NCBI RefSeq assembly: GCF_047971665.1
Contig: NZ_JBKEAA010000007.1
Location: 1 to 64,000 of the forward strand
Reading direction: 5' to 3'
Source of the DNA: Castellaniella sp047971665
GTDB lineage: Bacteria; Pseudomonadota; Gammaproteobacteria; Burkholderiales; Burkholderiaceae_B
DNA: 64,000 bases
The notes beneath the pieces were generated by a model that was not told the DNA's origin, did no database searches, and saw only the letters and a list, made by a program, of their open reading frames with translations. Positions 33,930-41,941 of the stretch are shown here, one piece after another; the first letter of the stretch is position 1, and every line of letters begins with the position of its first letter. The position numbers and the translations under genes were made by a program.

Positions 33930-34645
33930 CAGCGGCCCGCCAGGCTGCCGCCCCCGTCCACGCCGATTTCCTGGCCGGTAATGAAGGCCGCCCCGTCGCC
34001 CAGCAGAAACACCACGGCGGCGGCAATCTCATCGGCCTGAGCCAGACGGCCCATGGGAACCGAGGCCAGCACCGCTTTCTCGGCGTCGCTGCCGACGGGG
34101 CATTGTGAGCGAAACAGGCCGGTCTCGACCGGACCGGGCGAAACCGCGTTGACCGTGACGCCGTAGGGCGCCAATTCCAGAGCCCAGGTGCGCGTGCATC
34201 CCAGCAGCGCGCTCTTGGCCGCCGAAAAACTGGTGTGTCCTGCCAGGCCATGAGCCACACGGCCGCACAGGTTGACGATCCGTCCGGATTTGCGGGCCTT
34301 CATACCCGGCGCGAACGCTTGCACCGTCTGGACGGCCACGCGCACGCTCAGATCGAACGTCTGATAGAGCGAGGCCAGGTCGACCTCGCCCAGAGGCTCG
34401 GAAATGGTCGGACCGACACAATTCACCACCGCATCGACTGGATATTTTTCGCGGATCACGCGCAGCAGTTCCTCGGTTTCTCCGGCATAGGCCAGATCGC
34501 AGGCATACAGGTAGCCGGGAAAATCGATATCGGCCACGTTCCGGGCCAGACCGACGACATGGCAGCCCTGGTCGGCAAGCCGCTGGCTGACGGCCCAGCC
34601 AATGCCCTTGGTCGCACCGGTGACGAGCACACAACTGTTCTTCAT
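33929..34645 (-). CDS. SDR-family protein with altered catalytic residues
   Basis: 238 residues with the Rossmann fold of classical short-chain dehydrogenases/reductases, FabG-like. The cofactor motif TGATKGIG starts near residue 10, and NCVGP replaces the usual NNAG. The C-terminal part VDGGGSLAG is standard. The YxxxK motif reads FSAAK (Phe140, Lys144), and the residue 13 positions before it, normally the catalytic Ser, is Cys127. Two of the three catalytic residues are therefore changed, so ordinary oxidoreductase activity is doubtful. ATG 34645 has AGGGGAA upstream. It lies between alr and radA, and its function is unknown. Confidence 0.8.
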   Translation of the reverse strand: MKNSCVLVTGATKGIGWAVSQRLADQGCHVVGLARNVADIDFPGYLYACDLAYAGETEELLRVIREKYPVDAVVNCVGPTISEPLGEVDLASLYQTFDLSVRVAVQTVQAFAPGMKARKSGRIVNLCGRVAHGLAGHTSFSAAKSALLGCTRTWALELAPYGVTVNAVSPGPVETGLFRSQCPVGSDAEKAVLASVPMGRLAQADEIAAAVVFLLGDGAAFITGQEIGVDGGGSLAGR

Positions 34646-34665
34646 GGACAATTCCCCTGACCAGT

Positions 34666-35781
34666 TCACAGGACGCGACGCGGAACCCGGGGGGTCACGG
34701 CGGTCAGCAATTCATAGCCGATGGTACCGCAGGCGGCAGCAACCTCATCCACTGAAGGCCCACCCTGCCCCCACAACACGACCGGCGCGCCCACGGCGGC
34801 GTCGGCCACTGGCGCCAGATCCACGGCCAGCATGTCCATGGACACCCGGCCGACCAGGCGGGTGCGCACCCCGCCCACCGTGACCGGCGTCCCGGTGGGT
34901 GCGTGGCGCGGATAGCCGTCGGCGTAGCCGCACGCCACGATGCCGACCTGCATGTCCCTGGGAGCGCAGAAGGTGTGGCCATACCCCACCGACTCGCCTG
35001 CAGGCACCCGGTGGGCGCCGATCAGGCGGGCCGACAGGGTCATGGCCGGGCGCAGGCCGAACGTATCGGCCGGCCGGTCGGCAAAAGGCGAGGCGCCATA
35101 CAGGCAGATCCCGGGCCGCACCCATTGCGGATCGCCGGCGATCCCCGCCGCCAGACCGGGGGTCAAGGTGGCCGCGGAATTGCACAGGCTGACCGGACCG
35201 GACAGGCCGCCAATCGTCCTCAGGAAACAATCGATCTGGGCCTGAGTGACGGAAGGATCGTCGTCGGCGCGGGCAAAGTGCGTCATGGCGCCGACCCGTC
35301 CCAACACCCCTCGAGTCTGCAAGGCCAGCGCGCGGTCATGCGCCGCGCGAAACTCATGCGGCGCAAAGCCCAGCCGATGCATGCCGGTATTCAACTTGAC
35401 GAAAGCGTCGATCGGACGGGCGGCGGGGCTGGACTCGAGCATGGCCAGTTGCTCGGCGCAATGCAGCACGGTCCCGATCCGATGATGCGCCAGCGTCTCG
35501 AGATCGTCCGGCTCGAAAAACCCCTCAAGAAGCAGCAGCGGACCGGCCCAGCCCAGTTCGCGGCAACGCACGGCCTCTTCCAGGTCCAGCATCGCCAGGC
35601 CATCGGCCTGACCGAACCCCGCCAAGGCGGCTTCGATGCCATGGCCATAGCCGCGCGCCTTGATGACCGCCCAGATGAAAGGCATGGCGCGGAGCGCATC
35701 CTGGCGCAGACGGTCGGCCACTGTCCTGAGGTTGTGGCTCAAGGCCTGGGTGTCGATCGTCGCCAGGATCGGACGCGGCAT
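34666..35781 (-). CDS. alr: Alanine racemase
   Basis: 371-residue PLP enzyme giving D-alanine for peptidoglycan. The PLP lysine is Lys41 in VIKARGYGHG (most family members read VKANAYGHG, so two neighbouring residues differ). The second catalytic residue is the Tyr in ESVGYGHTF of the C-terminal domain. The substrate-site Arg region HRLGF is present. The frame is open upstream, but ATG 35781 with GGGAGA before it gives the family start. It is followed by the SDR and radA on the same strand; alr-radA linkage is common in betaproteobacteria. Divergent from hpnC. Confidence 0.94.
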   Translation of the reverse strand: MPRPILATIDTQALSHNLRTVADRLRQDALRAMPFIWAVIKARGYGHGIEAALAGFGQADGLAMLDLEEAVRCRELGWAGPLLLLEGFFEPDDLETLAHHRIGTVLHCAEQLAMLESSPAARPIDAFVKLNTGMHRLGFAPHEFRAAHDRALALQTRGVLGRVGAMTHFARADDDPSVTQAQIDCFLRTIGGLSGPVSLCNSAATLTPGLAAGIAGDPQWVRPGICLYGASPFADRPADTFGLRPAMTLSARLIGAHRVPAGESVGYGHTFCAPRDMQVGIVACGYADGYPRHAPTGTPVTVGGVRTRLVGRVSMDMLAVDLAPVADAAVGAPVVLWGQGGPSVDEVAAACGTIGYELLTAVTPRVPRRVL

Positions 35782-35921
35782 GAAATCTCCCGAAAGGCAG
35801 AAAAACAAAGCGGCAGCCGCGGAACCGGCCGGCGCGCATGAGCACTCGAACAGCAGCCTGCCGGGCCATGGTCGCCTCAGGATGGACAAACAGGGCCGGA
35901 CAGGCTGGCAGACGGTCACGC

Positions 35922-35948
35922 TCTGAATCAGAAGCTTCTAAGTATACT
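35922..35948 (+). promoter_or_regulatory. -10 box and palindromes before hpnC
   Basis: TATACT (35943-35948) ends 8 bases before the hpnC ATG, so a transcript starting 7-8 bases downstream would begin at or just before the ATG, and no Shine-Dalgarno sequence is seen. Immediately upstream lie overlapping palindromes, TCTGA-A-TCAGA (35922-35932) and AGAAGCTTCT (35930-35939), where a regulator could bind. The -35 region is poor, which would fit an activator. Confidence 0.35.
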
Positions 35949-35956
35949 GCCTCATC

Positions 35957-36844
35957 ATGGCTGTCGATCACTATGAAAATTTTCCCGTCGCGTCCCTGCT
36001 GCTGCCCTCCCGGCTGCGTCCGGCGGTCCGCGATCTGTATGCTTTTGCGCGTGGCGCGGACGACATCGCCGACGAAGGCGACGCCTCTGCTGCGGCGCGC
36101 CTGGAACGGCTGGAGGCCTGGCGCGCCGCCGTCCGCGACCTCGGGGCCGGGCGGCCGGCCCAGGTCTCGCTGACCGATACCGACCGGGCGATCTTCGCCC
36201 GGCTGGGCGATACGCTCGTGCGCCATCAGATGCCCATCCAGCCTCTGCTGGATCTGCTGTCGGCCTTCATCCAGGATCTGAGCGTCACCCGCTACGCCGA
36301 CGAACCCGCCTTGCTGGACTACTGTCGCCGCTCGGCAAATCCGGTCGGCCGCCTGATGCTGCATCTGTTCGGCCAGACCCGTCCAGTGGATCTGGCCCAA
36401 TCCGACGCCATCTGCACCGGGTTGCAGCGCGTGAATTTCTGTCAGGACGTGTCCCTGGACCAGGCCAAGGGCCGTTGCTATATCCCCCTGGACTGTCTGG
36501 CACGTCATGGCCTGGAGCCGGACGACATGAAGGCCCTGTGTGCCGATCCGCCCACACCGCCTTCCGACGCCTGGCGGGCCGTGGTACGCGAACAGGCCGG
36601 CCAGGCCCGCCGCGCCCTGCTGACCGGCAGCCCGCTCGCCTGGCGCCTGCCCGGACGCGCCGGCCTGGAACTGCGCCTGGTGGTGCATGGCGGCCTGCGG
36701 ATCCTGGAAAAGCTGGCGGCGGAGGGTAACGACCCTTGGACCAACCGGCCCATCCTGGGCCGCGCCGACGCCTTCCTGCTATGCTGGCGCGCATTCTGTA
36801 CGCCGTGCCCCGACGCCGCATCGCCCAACCATCATGACACCTGA
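35957..36844 (+). CDS. hpnC: Hydroxysqualene synthase HpnC
   Basis: 295 residues of the trans-isoprenyl diphosphate synthase (squalene/phytoene synthase) fold. The first aspartate-rich motif is RGADDIADE near residue 33. The second is NFCQDVSLD near 160, where HpnC-type proteins have QDV instead of RDV. In the three-enzyme route it converts presqualene diphosphate to hydroxysqualene. It overlaps hpnD by 11 bases. The C-terminal 15 residues lie after the fold and are encoded in the overlap region. Confidence 0.9.
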   Translation: MAVDHYENFPVASLLLPSRLRPAVRDLYAFARGADDIADEGDASAAARLERLEAWRAAVRDLGAGRPAQVSLTDTDRAIFARLGDTLVRHQMPIQPLLDLLSAFIQDLSVTRYADEPALLDYCRRSANPVGRLMLHLFGQTRPVDLAQSDAICTGLQRVNFCQDVSLDQAKGRCYIPLDCLARHGLEPDDMKALCADPPTPPSDAWRAVVREQAGQARRALLTGSPLAWRLPGRAGLELRLVVHGGLRILEKLAAEGNDPWTNRPILGRADAFLLCWRAFCTPCPDAASPNHHDT

Positions 36845-37697
36845 CGAATACTGCCAGCAGAAAGCCGCGCGCAGCGGATCGAGCTTCTACTACGCCTTTC
36901 TGTTCCTGCCCCCGGAGCGGCGCCGCGCCATCACGGCGCTGTACGCCTTCTGCCGCGAGGTGGACGATATCGTGGACGAGGTCAGCGAGGCCTCCGTCGC
37001 CAGGATGAAGCTGGCGTGGTGGCGAGGCCAGATCGATCTGATGTTCAACGGGATCCCCGATCATCCGGTCGCGATCGCCCTGGCGGGGCATGTCCGCACC
37101 TTCGGGCTGCACCCGGCGCCTTTCTATGCCGTGATAGAAGGCATGGAAATGGATCTGGACCAGTTCCGCTACGCCGATTGGCCCGCCCTGAAGGAATACT
37201 GCTGGCGCGCGGCCAGTGTCGTGGGCGAACTGTCCGCCCGCATTTTCGGCTACACCGACCCTCGCACACTGGAATATGCTGAAACACTGGGTCTGGCCTT
37301 TCAGATGACGAACATCATCCGCGATGTGGGCGACGATGCCCGACGTGGGCGCATCTACCTGCCGGCCGACGACATGGCGCGTCACGGCGTGACGGTCGAC
37401 GACATCCTCGACGGACACCACAGCGAAAATTTCCTGGCACTGATGCGGCAACAGACCGAGCGCGCACGCCAACTGTACCGGGACGCCATGCGCGCTCTGC
37501 CGGAGGCCGACCGCCGCGCGCAACGGCCCGGCCTGCTGATGGCCGCCATCTATGCGGCCTTGCTCGACGAGATCGAGCGCGATGGCTGGCGCGTCCTGGA
37601 TCAGCGCATCGCGCTGACCCCGATCCGCAAATTCTGGCTTGCCTGGAAAACCTGGGTCGGGGGCGGTCGCAGGCTGGTCCGCCGCCTGGCGCAATGA
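36834..37697 (+). CDS. hpnD: Presqualene diphosphate synthase HpnD
   Basis: 287 residues of the same fold as HpnC. First motif REVDDIVDE (near residue 40) and second motif NIIRDVGDDARRGRIYLP (near 160) are the canonical DxxxD/RDxxxD pair that binds the Mg-diphosphates. It condenses two farnesyl diphosphates to presqualene diphosphate. ATG 36834 lies 11 bases before the hpnC stop; the open frame upstream inside hpnC was discarded. Its farnesyl diphosphate substrate would come from IspA, encoded at 55775-56689. Confidence 0.93.
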   Translation: MTPDEYCQQKAARSGSSFYYAFLFLPPERRRAITALYAFCREVDDIVDEVSEASVARMKLAWWRGQIDLMFNGIPDHPVAIALAGHVRTFGLHPAPFYAVIEGMEMDLDQFRYADWPALKEYCWRAASVVGELSARIFGYTDPRTLEYAETLGLAFQMTNIIRDVGDDARRGRIYLPADDMARHGVTVDDILDGHHSENFLALMRQQTERARQLYRDAMRALPEADRRAQRPGLLMAAIYAALLDEIERDGWRVLDQRIALTPIRKFWLAWKTWVGGGRRLVRRLAQ

Positions 37698-37767
37698 TCC
37701 CCCCGGACGGCGCCACGAGCACCCGCGCGCGCAGGCATGCGGCGCCACGCAGATTCAGGGCGACGCC

Positions 37768-39078
37768 ATGAACGGCATCGCCATCATTGGCGCCGGCTGG
37801 GCGGGACTGGCGGCCGCCACACGACTGCATCGGGCGGGACGCGCGGTCCGGGTCTATGAGGCCGCTGCCGCGCCAGGAGGCCGGGCGCGGCCGATCGATC
37901 ATCCCGGATTGGGACTGACCATCGACAACGGCCAGCACATTCTGCTGGGCGCCTACACCAGCACACTGTCGCTCATGCGGGACCTGGCCGTGGAGCCCGC
38001 TCAAGGCCTGTTGGCCCGCAGCCTTACCCTGCGATCCGCCGACACCCGCCTGAGCCTGAAACTCTGGCCCTTGCCCCCGCCCCTGCACGCGCTGGGCGTA
38101 TTCCTTGGCAGCCGGGGACTGGGCGGCTGGCAAGGTCGCCGCCATTTGATGCGCGTCTTTTCCGCACTGACGCCGGAACGCATCGATCCTGCGGCCACCG
38201 TCTCGGACTGGCTGGCCGGTCTGGGCTGTCCGGCCAGCCTGATGATACGTTTGTGGCAGCCGCTGTGCCTGGCGGCCATGAATACACCAGCGCGCACGGC
38301 ACAGGCCCGCCTGTTTGCCCGGGTCCTGGCCGACAGTCTGGGGGCCGGCCCCGCCGCCAGCCGCCTCCTGATCCCGCGCGACAGCCTGCACACGCTCTGG
38401 CCGGAGCGGATCTGCGCACTGCTGGGCGATGATATGAGGCGCCAGCGGATACGCGCCATTGCGCCCGCCTCCTCGGGCGGCTGGCTCGTGGACGGCATAC
38501 CGCATGAAGGCCTCATCCTGGCTGTCCCGGCCGCCGAGGCCCGGCGCCTGCTGGGCGCATTGCCGGGCGCAGATGATTTTCTGCAGGGCTGGGCGGACCC
38601 GACGCATTCCGCCATCGGCACGTTGACCCTGCGGCTGGCCCGGCCCTGGGGGACACGCCATCCCATGATGCTGCTGGACGACGACCCGACGCACGACGCC
38701 TGGGGGCAATGGCTGTTCGACCGCAGCGCCAGCGCCGACCAGGAGACTGGCCGCCACCTGGTTCATGTCGTGATCGGCGAGGCGGACCGCTATGCGGGCC
38801 GGAATCCCGCGCGCATCGTGCGCGGGATCATCGATCAGATCCGCGCCCAGGCGGCTGACGGATCGCACCCGCCCCTGCCAGAGATCGAGGCACATGCCCT
38901 GGTGACAGAAAAAAGAGCGACCTTCGACGCGGTTCCCGCCCTGCGACGCCCCGGTGCGATCACTCCCTGGCCGGGCCTGCTGCTGGCCGGCGACTGGACC
39001 GACACCGGCTATCCGGCCGTGCTCGAAGGCGCGGTGCGCAGCGGGCTGCGGGCGGCCGACGGCATCCTGACCGCCTGA
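37768..39078 (+). CDS. hpnE: Squalene-forming hydroxysqualene oxidoreductase HpnE
   Basis: 436-residue FAD-dependent amine-oxidase/phytoene-desaturase-fold protein. The N-terminal dinucleotide motif is IIGAGWAGLAAATRLHRAG with the following YEAAAAPGGRA. The C-terminal FAD site is LLAGDWTDTGYPAVLEGAVRSG. It reduces hydroxysqualene to squalene, completing the HpnCDE route. ATG 37768 fits the fold; upstream in-frame codons overlap the hpnD end. Squalene-hopene cyclase (hpnF/shc) is not in the window, so the end product (hopanoids, other triterpenes or squalene itself) is open. Confidence 0.92.
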   Translation: MNGIAIIGAGWAGLAAATRLHRAGRAVRVYEAAAAPGGRARPIDHPGLGLTIDNGQHILLGAYTSTLSLMRDLAVEPAQGLLARSLTLRSADTRLSLKLWPLPPPLHALGVFLGSRGLGGWQGRRHLMRVFSALTPERIDPAATVSDWLAGLGCPASLMIRLWQPLCLAAMNTPARTAQARLFARVLADSLGAGPAASRLLIPRDSLHTLWPERICALLGDDMRRQRIRAIAPASSGGWLVDGIPHEGLILAVPAAEARRLLGALPGADDFLQGWADPTHSAIGTLTLRLARPWGTRHPMMLLDDDPTHDAWGQWLFDRSASADQETGRHLVHVVIGEADRYAGRNPARIVRGIIDQIRAQAADGSHPPLPEIEAHALVTEKRATFDAVPALRRPGAITPWPGLLLAGDWTDTGYPAVLEGAVRSGLRAADGILTA

Positions 39079-39106
39079 CCCGCACCACAGCGACGCCTCG
39101 GACCGG

Positions 39107-40030
39107 TCATCCCCGGGGGCGACGGACCAGCGTGCTCTTGCCGAACAGGCTTTCGACCAGTTCGACGGCAACCTTGGCCGTCCCGTTGCGCACGTCCAGG
39201 GCCGGGTTCAGCTCGACGATATCGACCGAACCCACCTGCCCCGTATCGGCCAGCATCTCCATGCACAGCTGGGCCTCGCGCCAGGTCGGCCCGCCCCGGA
39301 CAGTCGTCCCGACGCCCGGCGCATAGCCCGGATCCAGAAAATCCACATCGAAGCTCACATGAACATGGGCATCCGCAGGCAGTCCGTCCAGCGCAGCCTC
39401 CATCACCGCGCGCATGCCGCGTTCATCGATCGTGCGCATGTCATATACATCCAGTCGCTGCTCATGGACGAACTCCCGCTCGCCCGCATCGACACTGCGG
39501 ATACCGATCATGCAGAATTCATCAGGCCGCAGGGCCGGCCCCGGTTCACTCAGATCCACCAGCGCAGGAGGACCAAATCCGCACAGACAGGCCACCGGCA
39601 TGCCATGCAGGTTGCCGCTGGGCGTCAGCCGAGCGGTATTGAAATCGGTATGCGCATCGAGCCAGAACACGCGCAGCGGTTTGCCCACGCGCCGGCAATG
39701 CCGCGCCACCGCGCCCACCGACCCGACGCCCAGACAATGGTCGCCACCCAGCATCATCGGCAGGCGGCCCGCCTGCAACTGAGCCGTCACGGCCTCGAAG
39801 ACCTGAGCATTCCAGGCCACGACCTGCGCCAGATGACGGTAGCCCTGGTCCGGCGGCTGCCAGGGGTTGCCCGGACCGGCCAGATCCCCCGTGTCCAGAA
39901 CCTGACAGCCCTGACGCACCAGGGCGGCTGCCAGCCCGGCCACCCGCAAGGCCTGCGGTCCCATCGATGCGCCGCGCGTGCCTGCGCCGATATCGGTGGG
40001 CGCTCCCACCAGGGCGATTTCGACCCCCAT
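39107..40030 (-). CDS. rocF: Arginase
   Basis: 307 residues. All manganese-binding motifs of the ureohydrolase family are present: GGDHCLGVGS, WLDAHTDFNT and SFDVDFLDP, with the catalytic His in GNLHGMP. It cleaves arginine to ornithine and urea. The arginase rather than agmatinase assignment follows the HTDFNT and SGNLHGMP spacing and the partner gene. It lies downstream of the ornithine cyclodeaminase gene on the same strand, with about 91 bases between them, so arginine would go to ornithine and then proline. Convergent with hpnE. Confidence 0.92.
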   Translation of the reverse strand: MGVEIALVGAPTDIGAGTRGASMGPQALRVAGLAAALVRQGCQVLDTGDLAGPGNPWQPPDQGYRHLAQVVAWNAQVFEAVTAQLQAGRLPMMLGGDHCLGVGSVGAVARHCRRVGKPLRVFWLDAHTDFNTARLTPSGNLHGMPVACLCGFGPPALVDLSEPGPALRPDEFCMIGIRSVDAGEREFVHEQRLDVYDMRTIDERGMRAVMEAALDGLPADAHVHVSFDVDFLDPGYAPGVGTTVRGGPTWREAQLCMEMLADTGQVGSVDIVELNPALDVRNGTAKVAVELVESLFGKSTLVRRPRG

Positions 40031-40121
40031 GATCAGATCCTTTGCCTGTCGGCGTCCGTGAATGAAAAAGGCGTCCGCACGGACTCGCCACGAACGGCAA
40101 GGCTTGCGCGTTCGGGCGCGA

Positions 40122-41207
40122 TCAAGAGACCAGCGCGGTCAGGTCCCGGACCTGACCCTGCATCCAGCCATACAAGTCGCGCGGATCCGCCTGCCCCGGC
40201 GTCACGTCCACCCAGGTCCCCACCTGATGTGCCCGCGCCTGGGCTTGAAGAAAGCGTAGCGCGGAATAGTCCTCCAGCGCGAATCCGACCGAATCGAACA
40301 GCGTCACTTGATCCGCCCGCGCGCGCCCCGGCGCATCACTCGCCAGGACGCGCCACAACTCGGTCACGGGAAAATCCGCCGGCATCTGCTGGATCTCGCC
40401 CTCTTTGCGGGTCTGGGGCGGAAACTCGACGAAGACATCGGCCCGGAGCAAAATCGCCGGGTCCAGCTCGGTCTTGCCGGGGCAGTCACCCCCCACGGCA
40501 TTCAGGTGCATGCCGGGCTCGACCAGATCAGCGTCCAGAGCCCGCGCCCGGCCCTGGAAGGCGGTCACGGTCGTGACGATGTCCGCGCCCCGCACGGCCT
40601 GAGCCGCCGAGTCGCAGATCCGCACGGACAACGCAGGCCCGTCGATCTCAGCCGAGGCCAGATTGCGCGCCAGCCGCTCGGAGGCGCTGCGATCCACATC
40701 GTAGAGGCGCAGATCGCGTATGCCCAGCAGTCCGGCAAAGGCCAGTGCCTGAAAGTCGCTTTGCGCTCCGTTGCCGATCAACGCCATCGACTGGCTGCCA
40801 CGCCGCGCCAGCGCCTGGGCGGCCAGGGCCGACATCGCCGCCGTGCGCAACGCCGTGGTCAGGGTCAATTCGCCCAGCAGGCGGATCATACCGGTATCGC
40901 AATCCAGCAGCGCTCCCATGGCCATCACCGTGGGCAGACCGTGGCGTCCATTGCCAGGATGACCATTGACGCACTTGAAACTGTAATGCGTCCCATCGGT
41001 GATCGGCATGAGCTCGATCGTGCCCTGTTCGGAATACGCCGCGATGCGGGCTTCCTTGTCGAATTCAGGCCAGCGCAGATAATCGGCCCGCAGGGTATCG
41101 ACCAGTCCTCGCAGGCAGGCGGGCAGGCCCAGCAGGCCGATCAGCCGGGCCACATCATGGGTATCCAGGAACAGCGTGCGGGGATACGCCGGAGCATGGG
41201 TTTGCAT
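40122..41207 (-). CDS. Ornithine cyclodeaminase
   Basis: 361 residues of the ornithine cyclodeaminase/mu-crystallin family, converting ornithine to proline and ammonia with NAD. Features: the Rossmann motif ALIGNGAQSDFQALAF near residue 140, KCVNGHPGN and the active-site region HLNAVGGDCPGKTELDP. The latter matches the ornithine-active subgroup (Asp in GDxPGK). ATG 41207 has AAGGAG 7 bases upstream and removes an unrelated N-terminal extension. Upstream is a divergent Lrp-type regulator, with arginase downstream. Confidence 0.9.
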   Translation of the reverse strand: MQTHAPAYPRTLFLDTHDVARLIGLLGLPACLRGLVDTLRADYLRWPEFDKEARIAAYSEQGTIELMPITDGTHYSFKCVNGHPGNGRHGLPTVMAMGALLDCDTGMIRLLGELTLTTALRTAAMSALAAQALARRGSQSMALIGNGAQSDFQALAFAGLLGIRDLRLYDVDRSASERLARNLASAEIDGPALSVRICDSAAQAVRGADIVTTVTAFQGRARALDADLVEPGMHLNAVGGDCPGKTELDPAILLRADVFVEFPPQTRKEGEIQQMPADFPVTELWRVLASDAPGRARADQVTLFDSVGFALEDYSALRFLQAQARAHQVGTWVDVTPGQADPRDLYGWMQGQVRDLTALVS

Positions 41208-41270
41208 GGTGGGTCTCCTTGGGATGTGATGAGCTGCATTCAGTGTGGCCCAAGGCATCGGCAATGTATA

Positions 41271-41346
41271 TCGTCAATTTTGCTGTCATTTCGTCAATAA
41301 ACTGGCAAGATGACATAGATAATTGAACAGAATGAATCATTCAATT
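41271..41346. promoter_or_regulatory. Candidate Lrp-type operator region between ocd gene and regulator gene
   Basis: The AT-rich 219-base intergenic region holds two kinds of repeated sites. A direct repeat TCGTCAAT occurs at 41271-41278 and 41291-41298, exactly 20 bases apart, on one helix face. An inverted repeat AATTGAA (41321-41327) / TTCAATT (41340-41346) has a second one, GAATGA-A-TCATTC (41330-41342), nested inside it. GATAAT at 41318-41323 could be the -10 of the regulator gene. Such spaced repeats suit an octameric Lrp/AsnC regulator. Confidence 0.45.
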
Positions 41347-41426
41347 CATCGTTGCCCTGATTCTCATGCAACCAGGCCCGGGCGCATGACCTTGCGCCGC
41401 CAGGCCGCAAAACGGAGGACATGCGC

Positions 41427-41852
41427 ATGGATTCCACCGACCTGGCCCTCATTGGCCTGTTGCGCAAGAACGCCCGCGCCAGTGTGGCCACGCTGGCGCG
41501 ACGCCTGGGCGTGGCGCGCGGCACCATCACCCAGCGCATGCGCCGGCTGGAGGACGCCGGCCTGATCGTGGGCTACACGGTGCGCCTGCGTCCGGACGCG
41601 GAACCACAGACCATCCGGGCCTGGATGGGGATTGCTGTCGAAGGCAACGAGGCCCGCACAGTGATCGCCAGCCTGCTGGGAGAACCAGGCGTGGCCACCC
41701 TGCACGACACCAACGGCCGCTGGGACCTGCTGGCCGAGCTCCGGGCAGCCGACCTGCAGGAACTGTCCCAGGTGCTGGAGCGCATCCGCCTGATCCGGGG
41801 CATCAGCCAGTCGGAGACCAGCATCCACCTGCAGACCTACAGGATCGCCTGA
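41427..41852 (+). CDS. Lrp/AsnC-family transcriptional regulator
   Basis: 141 residues. An N-terminal winged helix-turn-helix (ALIGLLRKNARASVATLARRLGVARGTITQRMRRLEDAGLI) is followed by the RAM ligand-binding/oligomerisation domain (TIRAWMGIAVEG to the end). ATG 41427 is preferred over ATG 41421 because GGAGG lies 8 bases upstream of the former and only 2 bases from the latter. It is divergent from the ornithine cyclodeaminase-arginase pair, so it probably controls them in response to arginine, ornithine or proline, and itself. That role is inferred from position. Confidence 0.9.
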   Translation: MDSTDLALIGLLRKNARASVATLARRLGVARGTITQRMRRLEDAGLIVGYTVRLRPDAEPQTIRAWMGIAVEGNEARTVIASLLGEPGVATLHDTNGRWDLLAELRAADLQELSQVLERIRLIRGISQSETSIHLQTYRIA

Positions 41853-41941
41853 GCCGTCCTGACATCTTCAGGATGGCGCAAACACAGGCGCCCTTTGAAT
41901 CTCGCGGCGGGCAGACCACCCAGCCCGCCGCCAGAAAGGCC

